From contig PFPP01000023.1 in the NCBI GenBank assembly GCA_002793115.1, positions 1-14,749 of the forward strand: DNA of 14,749 bases, read 5' to 3'. Of the stretch, positions 13,761-14,749 are shown piece after piece. This stretch comes from Candidatus Kaiserbacteria bacterium CG_4_10_14_0_2_um_filter_50_16 (GTDB lineage: Bacteria > Patescibacteriota > Minisyncoccia > Phycocordibacterales > Phycocordibacteraceae). Position numbers and translations under genes: made by a program. Under the pieces are notes generated by a model that ran no database searches, was not told where the DNA came from, and saw only the letters and a program-made list of their open reading frames with translations. Numbering within the stretch: position 1 is the first letter of the stretch; each line of letters opens with the position of its first letter.

Positions 13761-14678
13761 ATGAATAAAAAAATAATTCGTGCGGCAGTTGCGGCTGTAC
13801 TTGCACTCGCGGCTGGCTTCGCTGGATATGCTATGGGCGGCAACGCGGCGCCAGTGTCGTGTGTGAACATCCCCACACAAACCGTCTCGGCGCCTGCAGT
13901 TGGCTCGGTACGCGTTATCTACAGTCTCGATCAGAAGCAAAATGATAAAGAAATTATTGCGCTTATCGATTCTGCAAAAAATCACATATACTTTGCGATA
14001 TATACATTCACTATTCCGAGCATTGCGGATGCTCTTGTGAAAGCGAAAAAACGCGGAATAGACGTGCGCGGAATAGTCGATTCAGAACAGAGCTCAAATA
14101 GCTATGGCGCGCCAATAACCAAGATACTTACAGAAGCTGGCATCCCAATCGTGACCGAGAAACACGCGACCGGTAATGGCATTATGCATATCAAAGCAAT
14201 CGTTACTGATTCTGCGTATGCAATCGGTAGTTATAATTGGACTAAATCTGCAACAACTATAAATGATGAAATACTTGAAATAGGAACCGACCTGGCACTC
14301 CGGCAGGCGTACGAAAATGTTTTGAAACGACTACTGGATGCATACAAAGACAACAACGCGGCCGCGGGAGCGGCCGCGCCAATTTCTATTGGTACCATCG
14401 ATTACACCAATGCCCCCGCGCACATCGGCGAGTACGCCTCTGTGCGCGGCACGCTTATCGACGCCTACACATCTGCGAGTGGCACGGTCTTTTTAGATTT
14501 CTGTAAGAGCTATAAGACTTGTCCCTTCTCCGGCGTCATTTTCGCCGATGATGCAAAAAAATTCAGCGGCCTATCTAGCCACGAAGGAACAACCGTTACT
14601 CTCACTGGGAAGATATCCTCTTACCAGGGCAAGGCAGAAATTATCATTTCTGATCCGAATCAAATTTCAACTCTCTAA
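13761..14678 (+). CDS. Exported phospholipase D-superfamily nuclease with C-terminal OB-fold domain
   Basis: 305 residues. Residues 1-28 form a signal peptide or anchor (MNKKIIRAAVAAVLALAAG, then AGYAMGG). Residues about 48-195 are one PLD/Nuc domain with a single HKD motif: H143-I-K145-x4-D150, then G156-S-Y-N159-W, with E170 nearby. Single-motif members such as Nuc act as homodimers and cut DNA without metal. An Ala/Gly linker at 199-206 leads to an OB-fold-like domain (about 218-303: YASVRGTLIDAY, TVTLTGKISSYQGKAEIII) with C248 and C254 possibly paired, which may bind nucleic acid. Outside the cell it could degrade DNA for nucleotide supply, which fits the reduced metabolism of this group, or help in DNA uptake; both are inferences. 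Confidence 0.85.
   Translation: MNKKIIRAAVAAVLALAAGFAGYAMGGNAAPVSCVNIPTQTVSAPAVGSVRVIYSLDQKQNDKEIIALIDSAKNHIYFAIYTFTIPSIADALVKAKKRGIDVRGIVDSEQSSNSYGAPITKILTEAGIPIVTEKHATGNGIMHIKAIVTDSAYAIGSYNWTKSATTINDEILEIGTDLALRQAYENVLKRLLDAYKDNNAAAGAAAPISIGTIDYTNAPAHIGEYASVRGTLIDAYTSASGTVFLDFCKSYKTCPFSGVIFADDAKKFSGLSSHEGTTVTLTGKISSYQGKAEIIISDPNQISTL
14357..14378. repeat. GC-rich inverted repeat in the linker of the PLD nuclease gene
   Basis: CGCGGCCGC (14357-14365) and GCGGCCGCG (14370-14378) are perfect 9-bp arms around GGGA. They encode the Ala/Gly linker between the nuclease and OB domains. The arms contain two identical GCGGCCGC octamers. A transcript would form a very stable hairpin inside the coding region. 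Confidence 0.7.
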
Positions 14679-14749
14679 AGACTGCCACCTCCCCCTTCGT
14701 CTTCACCCCGAAGTAGCCGACAGATGGCGTGATGTTGTGCGCTTTTTGG
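14644..14749 (-). CDS. C-terminal end of an unidentified gene running off the right edge
   Basis: On the minus strand one frame is open from the edge to TGA at 14644-14646. It gives 34 residues with natural-looking sequence and GC-rich third positions (ITPSVGYFGVKTKGEVAVF, ending ELKFDSDQK). It would overlap the 3' end of the convergent PLD gene by 35 bp. Another minus frame ends at TAG 14675-14677 without real overlap, but its sequence looks less protein-like. No function can be assigned from so short a piece. Confidence 0.4.
   Translation of the reverse strand, partial: QKAHNITPSVGYFGVKTKGEVAVFRELKFDSDQK

Overview
The window looks like a piece of a Patescibacteria (Candidate Phyla Radiation) genome, most likely a Parcubacteria-type lineage. 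This is an inference from gene content: a secreted multidomain Ig-like/glycine-rich surface protein, an orphan family-5 solute-binding protein next to SecG, an RNase J with a long basic N-terminal extension, VKOR, a small DUF4383-like membrane protein, and start codons that mostly lack Shine-Dalgarno sequences, several sitting 6-7 nt after a -10 hexamer as expected for leaderless transcripts. UGA acts as a stop (secG, nth and the polymer-forming gene all end in TGA), so this is not a UGA=Gly lineage.

Layout. (1) 1-1533: the 3' part of a large surface protein gene with PKD/Ig-like modules, two 34-residue helical repeats, a glycine-rich segment and a KNH-like tail. It is broken by a one-base slip in a C5 run and by a later in-frame TGA. 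(2) 1529-4394: a visibly AT-rich segment bounded by two direct copies of a 32-bp sequence (one mismatch, 26 bp identical). It contains a ~150-bp palindromic or structured element, an apparently intact clan-A-like glycoside hydrolase, a GH16 pseudogene that has lost its catalytic nucleophile, and a 5'-truncated gene end, all on the minus strand. I read it as a decaying, horizontally acquired carbohydrate-active island. (3) 4431-9538, plus strand: secG, an orphan peptide-type solute-binding protein (ATGA overlap), RNase J and an MFS transporter. (4) 9569-12323, minus strand: DUF4383-like protein, VKOR, polymer-forming beta-solenoid membrane protein and endonuclease III, probably an operon with an internal promoter before VKOR. 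(5) 12446-14678: a DedA membrane protein (+), a PolB-type 3'-5' exonuclease (-) and a secreted PLD-type nuclease with an OB fold (+). The last two diverge from one palindromic -10 octamer placed exactly midway between their start codons. The right edge carries the end of another minus-strand gene.

How the genes work together: several products act at or outside the cell envelope (SecG for export, surface protein, glycoside hydrolases, VKOR for disulfide formation, DedA for lipid handling, exported nuclease, solute-binding protein, MFS). RNase J, Nth and the exonuclease are nucleic-acid housekeeping functions. Two of these carry unusual losses of metal-ligand residues: RNase J motif C, and the third and fourth iron-sulfur cysteines of Nth. 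I found no tRNA, rRNA, CRISPR array or recognisable transposase gene.
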